Positions 8,224-16,004 of a stretch of DNA of 28,597 bases are shown here, piece by piece. The translations under genes and the position numbers were made by a program. The stretch comes from an uncultured Collinsella sp. (GTDB taxonomy: Bacteria > Actinomycetota > Coriobacteriia > Coriobacteriales > Coriobacteriaceae), in contig CAUBVH010000021.1 of the NCBI GenBank assembly GCA_958439425.1, forward strand, positions 1-28,597. The letters run 5' to 3'. The stretch's first letter is position 1. Each line of letters begins with the position of its first letter. Below the pieces are notes generated by a model. The model searched no databases. It saw only the letters and a program-made list of their open reading frames with translations, and was not told the origin of the DNA.

Positions 8224-8394
8224 CTAGACAAACAGCACGTGCGCGAGCAGGGCGCATACGCACGCCGCGGCAAATACCAACGCCACAACCGAGATCACGC
8301 GATCGGCAATATCCATGTTGGCTCGGTTCGTAAAGAACTGGTCCTCGGCGGCGTCGATACCCGCCTCGTGCACATCAAGTGTCCTTGCATCCAT
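8224..8394 (-). CDS. Small single-span membrane protein between kup and the kinase gene, 56 aa
   Basis: The product, MDARTLDVHEAGIDAAEDQF..., has an acidic N-terminal segment of about 30 residues and one C-terminal helix (about 33-55: VISVVALVFAAACVCALLAHV). GGGGAGGT lies five bases before ATG 8394; an upstream ATG at 8424 has no such site. It begins 61 nt after the kup stop and precedes the KdpD-like gene by 112 nt, all in one direction, so it is probably co-transcribed with kup. No family is recognised. By position it may be an accessory peptide of Kup, or link the transporter to the kinase, in the way KdpF is a small helix in the Kdp complex; that is inference only. Confidence 0.6.
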   Translation of the reverse strand: MDARTLDVHEAGIDAAEDQFFTNRANMDIADRVISVVALVFAAACVCALLAHVLFV

Positions 8395-8455
8395 GTTTAC
8401 CTCCCCGGCTTTCATTTCATCCATCGATGATCAACTCCGTGTAGCCCGCTGGCGA

Positions 8456-10483
8456 CTACGGGCGCTCGTTGGGACCCAGGCGCTGCATCTTGTTCACGGC
8501 CTTGAACTTGGTGAACAGCGGCACGTACTCAAAGCTCACGTTGGAGTTCTCCAGGCCGTACCAACGCGCGGGCGTGCCGGCGGCGCGGCGGATGATGTAC
8601 TTGAGCGTGATGGCCGTGCGCTCGCTGGGCTCCACGTCGCTCTCGGGCGCCAGCAGCTTGCGAATCATGACGAACTTGAACGTACCGATGTTGCCCGGGT
8701 CCTTGTAGACCGAGTAGTCGTGCTTTTGCGGCGGCAGCTCACCGGTGGCGGCAAGGTCCTGAACGACCTGACGCAGGTAAGCATTGACGCGCTGGTTGAC
8801 CTTATAGCCCAGGTACAGATGCACGCGGAAGACGTAGTCGGTATCGAACGTCTCGACCGAATAGGCAAACGTATACGGCTCGTCCATGGTCTCAACGTTC
8901 ACGAACCACCAGGCGCGAGCGCGCTTGGGGTGCTTGTCCAAGATCGAGTAGACGATATCGCGGTCGATATAGTCGGTGTTAGTGTCCTTGGTCAGGTACA
9001 CGATGTTGTCGCTCAGGCGCTCGTAATGGTCGTCGTCGCGCAGGCGCTTGAGCTGCGGCAGGTAGCTGCGCAGCGGCAGCAGCGTAAACTGGCGCTGCTC
9101 GACCGCCGTGCCGTTGTACCAGCACACCATGATGCTCATGATGAGCGCGGCCATAAGGATGGTGAAGTAGCCGCCATGGAAGAACTTGGTGAGCGAGCTC
9201 ACAAAGAAGAAGCCCTCGAGCATGAGGAAGAAGGCGACGAAGATCCACGGCGCAACCTTGAGCTTGCGCTCCACGTGCAGATAGAAGAAGAGCAGCAGCG
9301 TCGTACACATCATGGTGAGCGTAATGGCCAGACCGTATGCGGCCTCCATGTGCGCCGAGTTCTGGAACAGCAGCACCACGATGACGCAGCCCACGAGCAT
9401 AACGTTGTTGACCATGGGGATGTAGAGCTGGCCCTTGGTCTCGGCAGGATAGAAGACCTGCATGTGAGGCATGAGGTCCAGGCGGCTGGCCTCGGATACC
9501 AGCGAGAAGGCGCCGGTGATGAGCGCCTGCGAGGCAATGATGGCCGCGACGGTGGAAAGGCCGACGGCAAAGGGACGCAGGCCCGGGGCGAGCATCTGGT
9601 AGAAGGGGTTGAGGTCGGCGATGCCCATGAGCTCCGGGTTGCCGGCGTTGTTGATGAGCCACGCGCCCTGGCCCATGTAGGACAGCAGCAGGCAGCACTT
9701 AACGAACGGCCAGGTAGCGTAGATATTGCCGCGCCCCACATGGCCCATGTCGGAGTAGAGTGCCTCGGCACCGGTGGTGGCAAGGAAGCAGCTGCCCAAG
9801 ATCATGATGCCCGCATGGTTGTTGGGGCTCAGCAGAAAGCCAATGCCACGCAGCGGATTGAGGCACAGCAGTACGGCGGGGTGCTGGAAGACAAAGAACA
9901 GGCCCGTACCGCCCAGGAACAAAAACCACAGCGTCATGATGGGACCAAAGGCGCGACCGATCTTGGCCGTGCCGATGCGCTGCACCAAGAAGAGTACGAT
10001 GATGATGGCGAGCGTGATGGCGACAACGCGGCCCTGGTCGTCACCGAGCACGGCATGAACCGCCGGGATGGTGCGTAGGCCCTCGATAGCCGTAGTCACG
10101 GTAACGGCAGGTGTGAGGATGCCATCGGCGAGCAGCGCGGCGCCGCCCAGCATAGCGGGGATGATGAGCCACTTGCCACAACGCTTGACCAGGCTGTACA
10201 GGGCAAAGATGCCGCCTTCGCCGTGGTTGTCGGCGCGAAGCGAGATCAGCACGTACTTGACGGTCGTCAACAGCGTGACCGTCCACACGACAAGGGAGAG
10301 CGCGCCGAGCACGAACTCCTCCGTGACGCTTCCGATGCCGCCGTTGCCGGCGACGAGCGCCTTGGTTACATACATGGGGCTGGTGCCGATATCGCCATAC
10401 ACCACACCCAGCGTGACGAGCATCGCCGAGATGCTCACGGGAATCGCAGCGTGCGAAGCTGCCTCCTTGGCCTTTTGTTCCAT
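8456..10483 (-). CDS. kup: Low-affinity potassium transporter Kup
   Basis: The 675-residue protein is a KUP/HAK/KT permease, a proton-coupled K+ importer of the inner membrane. The N-terminus has the family hallmark VTLGVVYGDIGTSPMYV, followed by about 12 membrane helices, including ADGILTPAVTV, GNIYATWPFVKCCLLLSYMGQGAWL and NPFYQMLAP. A soluble C-terminal domain of about 200 residues starts after the last helices (IVYLTKDTNTDYIDRDIVYSIL). ATG 10483 follows GGAAGG at a distance of 10; a TTG six codons upstream is possible but weaker. Length is slightly above E. coli Kup (622). It heads a likely operon with the 56-residue membrane peptide gene and the KdpD/KdpE-like genes, which suggests that this pair monitors or controls Kup. 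Confidence 0.96.
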   Translation of the reverse strand: MEQKAKEAASHAAIPVSISAMLVTLGVVYGDIGTSPMYVTKALVAGNGGIGSVTEEFVLGALSLVVWTVTLLTTVKYVLISLRADNHGEGGIFALYSLVKRCGKWLIIPAMLGGAALLADGILTPAVTVTTAIEGLRTIPAVHAVLGDDQGRVVAITLAIIIVLFLVQRIGTAKIGRAFGPIMTLWFLFLGGTGLFFVFQHPAVLLCLNPLRGIGFLLSPNNHAGIMILGSCFLATTGAEALYSDMGHVGRGNIYATWPFVKCCLLLSYMGQGAWLINNAGNPELMGIADLNPFYQMLAPGLRPFAVGLSTVAAIIASQALITGAFSLVSEASRLDLMPHMQVFYPAETKGQLYIPMVNNVMLVGCVIVVLLFQNSAHMEAAYGLAITLTMMCTTLLLFFYLHVERKLKVAPWIFVAFFLMLEGFFFVSSLTKFFHGGYFTILMAALIMSIMVCWYNGTAVEQRQFTLLPLRSYLPQLKRLRDDDHYERLSDNIVYLTKDTNTDYIDRDIVYSILDKHPKRARAWWFVNVETMDEPYTFAYSVETFDTDYVFRVHLYLGYKVNQRVNAYLRQVVQDLAATGELPPQKHDYSVYKDPGNIGTFKFVMIRKLLAPESDVEPSERTAITLKYIIRRAAGTPARWYGLENSNVSFEYVPLFTKFKAVNKMQRLGPNERP

Positions 10484-10518
10484 AAGCCGGTTTCCTTCCA
10501 ACTTTAACGTTCGAGGGG

Positions 10519-10547
10519 ATTATAGGTAATCGTCCACGTTTTATTAG
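10519..10547 (-). promoter_or_regulatory. Probable kup promoter
   Basis: On the minus strand a perfect TATAAT lies at 10524-10519, with a weak -35 (CTAATA) at 10547-10542 and a 17-bp spacer, about 35 bp before the kup start codon. The rest of the 10484-10608 gap shows only a small GGCCTTTAGGCC palindrome at 10581-10592. Confidence 0.5.
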
Positions 10548-10608
10548 GCATTGTTTGCCCAGTTGAATAAAGATTTATGCGGCCTTTAGGCCATCGCGGA
10601 GATATGGG

Positions 10609-10639
10609 ATGTGACAAAGGGGCTGCGCCTTTGTCACAT
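10609..10639 (-). terminator. Hairpin 3 nt after the nitroreductase stop
   Basis: ATGTGACAAAGG (10609-10620) and CCTTTGTCACAT (10628-10639) form a perfect 12-bp stem with a 7-nt loop. There is no clear T-run on the minus strand, so termination may be partial and read on into kup. Confidence 0.6.
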
Positions 10640-10642
10640 TCG

Positions 10643-11515
10643 TCATTTTCCGAGCCAGTTTTTGAACCACCATTCCATGGAGCGGCTCATCTCGGCCATA
10701 AAGGAACTCGTGTGCTTGCGGGTGTAGATGTCCACCACGCGCTCGCCCACCTCGCGGGCGTGCGGGCGAAACATCGCATCCATCTCGGCCACCTGCGCAT
10801 CCATGGTCGCGGTATCGGCGCGGCGGTAGTGCTCCTCGTGCACCAGGTTCACCACGGGATGTGCGATCGCCGGGCGGTCCTTGCGGGGCGTGCCGATGAT
10901 GAGCATCGACAGCGGCATGGTATACGGAGGCAGATCGAGCAGCGCGGCAACTTCCTCGGCGTTCTCGATGATATCGCCGATATAGCAACTCCCCAGCCCC
11001 AGGGCCTCGGAGGCGACCACGGCGTTTTGAGCGGCGATCACGGCGTCCTGCGCCGCGATGGCAAAGTCGCCCAGACCCGGCGCACGACGGGGCGACTTGC
11101 CCGCGCGCTCTACAAACTCGGGCTCAAAGCAGCCCACATACTCAAACAGATCGATCCACTTGGCATAGTCGACTACAAAAATAAGTGCCCAGGGCGCCTT
11201 GGCGATCATGGGCTGATGGTCGCACAGGTCGGCCAGACGGTCCAGCCTGGCCTGCTCGCGAATGCTCACGATGGAATACATCATCATGGCGCCCGCCGAC
11301 GGTGCGCGACTCGCCGCATGTAAGATCGCCGCCCGCTGCTCGTCGGTCACCGCTACGGGACGGTCGTTGTCATCGCGCGCAAAAGCGCGCGTGGACGAAC
11401 GGTGTTCCAAAATGTCCAGCACCGCATTGCCCGTAGTCTCGACCGGATAACCGCACGTATCCACGACCGCAGCTCCGTCGCCGCCCATGTCCGCCTTGCA
11501 ACCCTGCTCACCCAT
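10643..11515 (-). CDS. Nitroreductase-family FMN oxidoreductase
   Basis: The 290-residue product has the nitroreductase fold features. The FMN-phosphate-binding motif HRSSTRAF is at about 38-45, PSAGAMMMYSI follows at about 72-82, and the second half has AAQNAVVASEALGLGSCYIGDI, the helix and strand that complete the FMN site, then PYTMPLSMLIIGTP. The family uses NAD(P)H and FMN to reduce nitro compounds, quinones or flavins; the native substrate is unknown. The C-terminal 70 residues (HEEHYRRAD to the end) extend past the core and carry YTRKHTSSFMAEMSRSMEWWFKNWL, a tail seen in a subgroup of anaerobe nitroreductases. ATG 11515 has a GAGGG/AGGG stretch just upstream. It stands upstream of kup in the same direction, but a hairpin and a kup promoter separate them. 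Confidence 0.9.
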   Translation of the reverse strand: MGEQGCKADMGGDGAAVVDTCGYPVETTGNAVLDILEHRSSTRAFARDDNDRPVAVTDEQRAAILHAASRAPSAGAMMMYSIVSIREQARLDRLADLCDHQPMIAKAPWALIFVVDYAKWIDLFEYVGCFEPEFVERAGKSPRRAPGLGDFAIAAQDAVIAAQNAVVASEALGLGSCYIGDIIENAEEVAALLDLPPYTMPLSMLIIGTPRKDRPAIAHPVVNLVHEEHYRRADTATMDAQVAEMDAMFRPHAREVGERVVDIYTRKHTSSFMAEMSRSMEWWFKNWLGK

Positions 11516-11727
11516 CGCCCTACCCTCGCCATTTCTTTAAGGAGCCTTTACGTTTCTGTGTAATTCCCGTCCATTATCGCGCAGGTCGCCACCACATTGC
11601 GCAACACCGCCACATGCGCGCGTTAATATGGCTGGTTGTGTGCAGCCACCAAATGCGGCGCATAGCTTGGTAACAATCGGGTACCCCCCCCGCTTTCGTA
11701 GGTTTTAAGTTTGTGAGGAGTCTGAGC
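11516..11727. promoter_or_regulatory. Divergent promoter region with poly-C tract
   Basis: This 212-bp gap separates the nitroreductase gene (-) from the LTA-synthase-like gene (+). It holds a TGGCTG/CAGCCA hairpin at 11629-11647 and a run of eight C at 11684-11691 preceded by GGGTA. The same GGTAC(n) arrangement recurs at 23,889-23,901. GAGGAG at 11715-11720 is the ribosome site of the plus-strand gene. No convincing -35/-10 pair could be fixed for either gene. Confidence 0.4.
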
Positions 11728-14028
11728 ATGTTTGCAGCCGCTATCTCGCTCGTCGGTCTTGCGGCGACCGTCCACTTTGTTTTACGTGAGATCAAGACCG
11801 TCAAGGCACAGTCGGGCACCGTTGCCAAGGGCGCTATCGCCTGGAGCGTCGCCTTCGGTCTGTTCCAGGTCTTTTTAACTATTTGGGGCGCCGTGGGCCT
11901 CGTCGCCCAAAACGAGCCGCTCGCCTTTGTGATGCTCATCCTGACCAATGCCATTCTCACTGGCTGCGCCTGGGCCAGCATCGCCCGCGACCGCATCACC
12001 CCGCGCGTTTTCGCGTTCGCTGCTACCGATGCCCCCGCCCCCACCGGCAAGCTCGCCCGCCTGCGCGGTGCCTTTGTGGGCCGCCCGCTCGTCGCCACCG
12101 TCTTGTGCCTGCTGCTCGCCGGCGTCTTTGCGCTGCTGGGCATGGAGGTCTCGTCCAACCACGACTTTACCTGGGTCTACCCCCTGTGCATCCTGCTCGA
12201 GTGGGCCATCATCACCACGCTCATGGTCGGCCTGTTCTTCCTATTCCAGCGCCACGGCGCAGCTCCCGCGGTCCTGGCCTTTGCCCTCTTTGTCCTGGGC
12301 ATTGCCGAGTTCTTCGTCATCACGTTTAAATCCATGCCCATCCAGCCGGGCGACCTTTCGGCCATCTCCACCGCCGCCGCGGTCGCCGGCAACGGCTACA
12401 CCTTCTCGATCTCGCTGTTCTGCGTGTTGTCCATGGGCTTTACCGCCATCGCCATGCTGCTGTGCGAGTACGCCGGCCTGGCAGCACCGCACCGTCAGAA
12501 GGGTGCCGCCAACGCCAAGCGTATGCTGCTCACCGACCTGCTCGTGGCTGTGCTGTGCCTGGGCGGCGTGACCGCACATGTCACGCTCGTCGACTACTAC
12601 AACACCCTCGGCATCACCGTCTACACCTGGCGTCCGCTCGAGAGCTACTGGCGCGAGGGCTACCTGCCCGCTTTCATTAGCGCAGCGCAGTCCATCAAGC
12701 CGCCCAAACCCGCCGACTACTCCGTCGACGACGCCAAGGCCACGCTCAAAAAGTACGCCAAGGCCTACGACAAGTCCGACGCCGCCAAGAGCGACGAGCG
12801 CACCGCCGCAAAGGAGCAGTTCGACAGCGAGAAGCCCACGGTCATCGCCATCATGAACGAGACCTTCTCGGACCTATCCATCTACCAGAACATGCACGCC
12901 GGCTACGAGGGTCCGCAGTACTTTAAGAGCCTGTCCAACTGCCTCAGCCGCGGCAAGCTCTACGTGAGCGCCTACGGCGGCGGCACCGCCAATACCGAGT
13001 TTGAGTTTATGACCGGCAACTCCATGGCCAACCTGGGGTCGGGCGTCTATCCCTATACCATCTACAATATGGAGACGACCGAGAATCTTGCCGAGCAGTT
13101 CAAGTCGCTCGGATATTCCACCACGGCCATGCACCCCAACCACGCGACCAACTGGAACCGCGAGAACGTCTACAAGGACTTTGGCTTTGACCAGTTCCTG
13201 TCCATCAACGATTTCCAAGGCGCCGATACCCTGCGCGGCATGGTGACCGACCAGGCAACCTACGACAAGATTCTTGAGCTGCTCGACCAGAACGCCGATC
13301 CGCAGTTTATCTTCGATGTGACCATGCAGAACCACTCGGGCTACGACACGGGTCTGCTGCCGGTCGACAAGCAGATGCACCTGAACATCGACACGACCGA
13401 CCTGGACGCTAAGACCGTCGAGGACGGCACGCTCTCCGATGTTGACGAGTACGTCTCGTGCATCGAGCAGTCTGATCAGGCGCTGCGCTACTTCCTTAAC
13501 GCCTTAAGCAAGCTCGACCGCAAGGTGGTCGTGGTGTTCTGGGGCGACCATCAGCCGTTCTTCCCGTCCAAGTTCAATGACAAGTGGTTTACCAACGAGG
13601 ACGACGCCACGCACCAGGAGCGTCTGTGGCAGACCGACTACATCATCTGGGCCAACTACGACGTTGCCGGCTGCGACCAGACAAGCGAGGTCGACGACTT
13701 GTCCACCAACTACCTGTCCACGCAGCTTATGCAGTTGATCGGCGCACCGCTGTCCGACTACCAGAAGGCGCACATGACGCTGCGCAAGTCGCTGCCCGCC
13801 ATCAACTCGGTCGGCTACGAGGACGCCAGCCTGCGCTGGGCGCTCTCCTCCAACGTCACCGGTGACGACGCCGCTGCCGCAGCCGCCACCAAGGCGCGCG
13901 AGGATTACGCCAAGATGCAGTATTACGAGATGTTCCGCGACGGCAAGAACGTGTATACCGAGCACTTCCAGACCGAGGCCAACGAGACCGACCCCAACCT
14001 GGCACCGGGCACGACGAAGATCAAGTAG
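11728..14028 (+). CDS. LTA synthase / MdoB-type membrane phosphoglycerol transferase
   Basis: The 766-residue protein has an N-terminal membrane domain of roughly seven or eight helices (to about residue 290) and an extracytoplasmic sulfatase-fold domain. It belongs to the LtaS/MdoB family, which moves phosphoglycerol from lipid donors onto surface polymers. Metal and catalytic residues are visible: E378 in IAIMNETFSDLS, nucleophile T420 in GGGTANTEFEFMTG, and D607-H608 in VVFWGDHQPFFP. HPNHATNWNRENVYKDFGFD is the family's substrate-side motif. ATG 11728 is seven bases after GAGGAG; an in-frame GTG at 11713 overlaps that site and is rejected. Coriobacteriia are not classical LTA makers, so the acceptor glycan is uncertain. 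It is convergent with the surface-protein operon downstream. Confidence 0.92.
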   Translation: MFAAAISLVGLAATVHFVLREIKTVKAQSGTVAKGAIAWSVAFGLFQVFLTIWGAVGLVAQNEPLAFVMLILTNAILTGCAWASIARDRITPRVFAFAATDAPAPTGKLARLRGAFVGRPLVATVLCLLLAGVFALLGMEVSSNHDFTWVYPLCILLEWAIITTLMVGLFFLFQRHGAAPAVLAFALFVLGIAEFFVITFKSMPIQPGDLSAISTAAAVAGNGYTFSISLFCVLSMGFTAIAMLLCEYAGLAAPHRQKGAANAKRMLLTDLLVAVLCLGGVTAHVTLVDYYNTLGITVYTWRPLESYWREGYLPAFISAAQSIKPPKPADYSVDDAKATLKKYAKAYDKSDAAKSDERTAAKEQFDSEKPTVIAIMNETFSDLSIYQNMHAGYEGPQYFKSLSNCLSRGKLYVSAYGGGTANTEFEFMTGNSMANLGSGVYPYTIYNMETTENLAEQFKSLGYSTTAMHPNHATNWNRENVYKDFGFDQFLSINDFQGADTLRGMVTDQATYDKILELLDQNADPQFIFDVTMQNHSGYDTGLLPVDKQMHLNIDTTDLDAKTVEDGTLSDVDEYVSCIEQSDQALRYFLNALSKLDRKVVVVFWGDHQPFFPSKFNDKWFTNEDDATHQERLWQTDYIIWANYDVAGCDQTSEVDDLSTNYLSTQLMQLIGAPLSDYQKAHMTLRKSLPAINSVGYEDASLRWALSSNVTGDDAAAAAATKAREDYAKMQYYEMFRDGKNVYTEHFQTEANETDPNLAPGTTKIK

Positions 14029-14048
14029 CGGGTCGCTCATAACTGAAA

Positions 14049-14178
14049 CGTCTGTCCGGGCGGAGGCATATAAGGTTCCCTGCTCGGACAGTCCTGCGCA
14101 AGACGGAGGCCACATTAAGTGGCCTCCTTTGCGTGCGGAACTCGCGATGAACCTTATATGCCTCCGCCCGGACAGACG
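14049..14178 (+). ncRNA. Giant nested hairpin element 1, 20 nt after the LTA-synthase-like stop
   Basis: Perfect 30-bp inverted arms at 14049-14078 and 14149-14178 enclose a 70-nt core. The core carries an inner hairpin, GGAGGCCAC-ATTAA-GTGGCCTCC (14105-14127), followed by TTTG. The same core, reversed, is in the element at 14588-14714, with different but homologous arms. Its place right after the stop suggests a 3'-end structure or terminator. A MITE-like mobile hairpin is the alternative. Confidence 0.65.
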
Positions 14179-14233
14179 CCTTGTTGTTGGAGCACGGCTT
14201 GTCATGGGGGTATCCGCTGAACATATATAAGTT

Positions 14234-14256
14234 GAAGGCCACATTAAGTGGCCTTC
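14234..14256 (+). repeat. Solo copy of the GGCCAC-ATTAA-GTGGCC core hairpin
   Basis: GAAGGCCAC (14234-14242), loop ATTAA, GTGGCCTTC (14248-14256), then CTTTG-like T-rich sequence: the third copy of the inner hairpin of the two giant elements, here without their arms. It could act as a second terminator behind the LTA-synthase-like gene. Confidence 0.6.
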
Positions 14257-14264
14257 TTTGTATT

Positions 14265-14594
14265 CGGAAAGTGTGTCCCGGAATCTGCCTTCGGAATGGG
14301 ACGCAGTTTCCGCTTGAGGGCCTGTTGGGAAAGCGCATCCCACTTCAAGAGTAAATTCCGGGTCGCACTTTCCGCTAAGGCTCTCAACCGGAAAGTGCAT
14401 CCCATTCCAAGCCTTAATTCCGGGACATAGTTTCCGGACAAGACATCAACCGGAAAGTGGGGACCACTCTGAGCGCCGATTCTGGGACGCATTTTCCGAG
14501 AGCCCGCCCATCCGGAAAGTCCGTCCCACTCCGCCTACATCCGGGCATGGAATCATCAGCTTATTAGGCCTTCCATTAATAAAGAGGCGCCCTC
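14265..14594. repeat. Hairpin-array repeat, copy 1 (four units)
   Basis: Four units of about 62-66 bp, each with the pattern GGGAnGCAnTTTCCG, then about 15 nt, then CGGAAAGTGCATCCC, so each unit folds on itself. Stem bases differ between units, yet most of each stem stays complementary. The array ends with ATCCGGGCAT, then CAGCTTATTAGGCCTTCC and AATAAAGAGGCGCCCTC. A second copy in the same orientation lies at 24001-24327. Together they bracket the surface-protein operon. No ORF inside looks real. Confidence 0.8.
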
Positions 14595-14714
14595 CCGGGC
14601 GGCGGGCACGAAGTTCATCGCGAGTTCCGCACGCAAAGAAGGCCACTTAATGTGGCCTTCGTCTTGCGCAGGACTGTAGAGCAGGGAACTTCGTGCCCGC
14701 CGCCCGGGAGGGCG
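14588..14714 (-). ncRNA. Giant nested hairpin element 2, 19 nt after the LAATG-protein stop
   Basis: Perfect 29-bp arms at 14588-14616 and 14686-14714 enclose a 69-nt core. On the minus strand this core is nearly identical to that of element 1. The differences are a paired change in the inner stem (GAAGGCC/GGCCTTC against GGAGGCC/GGCCTCC) and a small change in the loop. It begins 19 nt after the stop of the minus-strand gene, matching element 1's place after its own gene. Its left arm overlaps the end of array copy 1. Confidence 0.65.
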
Positions 14715-14733
14715 TTTCATTTAGAAGATGGAT

Positions 14734-15432
14734 CTAGCGCTTGTTCCTCCGGGACAAAAGAAGCGCGGCTATAAAAGCGATGATGGCAAGCGCCAGCAAC
14801 ACCAAAAGCAACGCGAGCGTGTTGTCGCCCGTTGCCGCCAGACCAAGCAAGCCGGGCTTCTTGCTGCCAGCAGGCCGCGCGAGGATCTTCTCGCCATCGT
14901 CCTCGGCGGTGATTTCCCAGCGAATTGCCTTGTTTGCATCGGCAAGCTCGTTGCCCACCGACGTCGGAACGCTTAGCTGCAGATTAAGCACCGTGCTGCC
15001 ATCGCTCGTAAACGTGGCGATTTGCGTGGGATAGGCGAACACGCTGCCCGGTGTTCCTGTCTGGAGCCAACCTGCAGAGGCATCGCCCACAGTCGCCGTT
15101 AAGGTGATGGGCGACAACATATATGCCGTCTCGTGATCGACGACGGCACGCACAAACACGCGCACCTGGGACTTTACGCCCGTGGCACGAACCTCGATCT
15201 GCTGCTCGCGCGCATCGCCGGGCATTAGATCTTTAAAGGCGGGAAACAGATCGGGCTCCCCCGAGGAGCCCGTCGCCCCCGTTACCGTCAGCTGGCGCGC
15301 ATTTCCGTCGTAGGCAATCGCGGGACTATCGGCAAACGCGCGGGCGGGAACGGCGAGCGCGACCACGCAGAGAATGGCCGCGACCACGCAACGCACGGAG
15401 CGCGCAACGCCTTTGCGAATCGGGAACGCCAT
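14734..15432 (-). CDS. Secreted protein with LAATG sortase-type wall anchor
   Basis: The 232-residue protein has a signal peptide (about 1-34, VALAVPARAFA followed by DSPAI), a beta-rich ectodomain with no recognised family, and a full C-terminal sorting signal. That signal is LAATG at 198-202, a hydrophobic helix (about 205-226) and the basic tail SRRNKR. LAxTG is the motif favoured by class E sortases of high-GC Gram-positives. ATG 15432 is 2 nt after the stop of the preceding gene and preceded by GGAGGT, so the two are translationally coupled. As the last gene of the six-gene operon and the only product with an anchor, it may tether the other secreted products to peptidoglycan; this is inference. 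No sortase gene lies in the window. Confidence 0.8.
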   Translation of the reverse strand: MAFPIRKGVARSVRCVVAAILCVVALAVPARAFADSPAIAYDGNARQLTVTGATGSSGEPDLFPAFKDLMPGDAREQQIEVRATGVKSQVRVFVRAVVDHETAYMLSPITLTATVGDASAGWLQTGTPGSVFAYPTQIATFTSDGSTVLNLQLSVPTSVGNELADANKAIRWEITAEDDGEKILARPAGSKKPGLLGLAATGDNTLALLLVLLALAIIAFIAALLLSRRNKR

Positions 15433-15434
15433 AC

Positions 15435-16004
15435 TCACGCACCTCCGTGCGGCGGCACCAGCACGCCATCTTTGACCGTACAGTTCCATGCCTCGGTGAC
15501 CGCATCGACGGGCGTGGACTGAATCGCCTGGGTCGAAATGTCGACGACTAGATTTTTACCATCTGTCTTCTTCTCGGACACGCTCTTGATGAGCACGCCC
15601 GTCTTGTCGAGCGGCTTAACAGAAGACGTCCAGTAGTAGAACCCGTCGCTCGCAAGAACCCAAGACGAAGGGCTGTTAGTGGCGGCGGCATCGCCTTTAT
15701 CGCCCCACTCAATGGTGTAGTCGGTGCCGGCAACAGGCTCATCCCACAGGCGCGCGCCATCCTTATCCTGCCAGTAGATATCCACCGCGACACGCAGGTA
15801 TGCCGGAGCCGAGCCCGTGTTTTTTACCGAGACATCCCTTTTCACGTTGTCCTTGAGCGTCTCGTCCACCGAAGGCGCCACCGAGCCAAAGCCAAACTCG
15901 TTGACCAGCACGCCCGTAACCGAAAGCCACGCAAAGGTGCCGACGACGCCGGCCAAAAGGAGGACGCCGACAAGGAGGGCAACGATCCGCTTGCGCTTAG
16001 TCAT
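15435..16004 (-). CDS. SipW-dependent-type secreted protein (third in operon)
   Basis: The 189-residue product begins with a short basic stretch (MTKRKR), a hydrophobic helix and the motif GTFAWLSVTG, the signal-peptide form typical of TasA/CalY-like proteins cut by SipW-type signal peptidases. The mature part is beta-rich, with VKNTGSAPAYLRVAVDIYW near the start, a wording common in camelysin/TasA-like subunits. There is no wall anchor. The ATG overlaps the last codons of the giant adhesin gene by 8 nt, so translation is coupled. It is probably a minor or adaptor subunit of the surface structure; the role is inferred from context. Confidence 0.8.
   Translation of the reverse strand: MTKRKRIVALLVGVLLLAGVVGTFAWLSVTGVLVNEFGFGSVAPSVDETLKDNVKRDVSVKNTGSAPAYLRVAVDIYWQDKDGARLWDEPVAGTDYTIEWGDKGDAAATNSPSSWVLASDGFYYWTSSVKPLDKTGVLIKSVSEKKTDGKNLVVDISTQAIQSTPVDAVTEAWNCTVKDGVLVPPHGGA

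Noticed and set aside
8315..10078. 587-codon plus-strand open frame opposite kup
   Set aside because: Its translation is rich in His, Asp, Arg and Gln with no domain, and kup on the other strand is certain.
14199..14229. Promoter (TTGTCA and TATATA) directed into array copy 1
   Set aside because: The spacer is 19 bp and a terminator-like hairpin follows at once, so the match is probably chance in an AT-rich patch.
14248..14492. Short open frames inside the hairpin arrays
   Set aside because: The same pseudo-peptides arise from the repeat pattern in both copies, with no ribosome site.
14265..14594. CRISPR array
   Set aside because: Repeats are imperfect, self-complementary over most of each unit, without unique spacers of constant length, and no cas genes are present.
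14049..14714. Insertion sequence or transposon bounded by the two giant hairpins
   Set aside because: The interval holds only repeats and no transposase frame. The hairpins are related to each other in inverted orientation, but their positions after stop codons fit 3'-end elements better.
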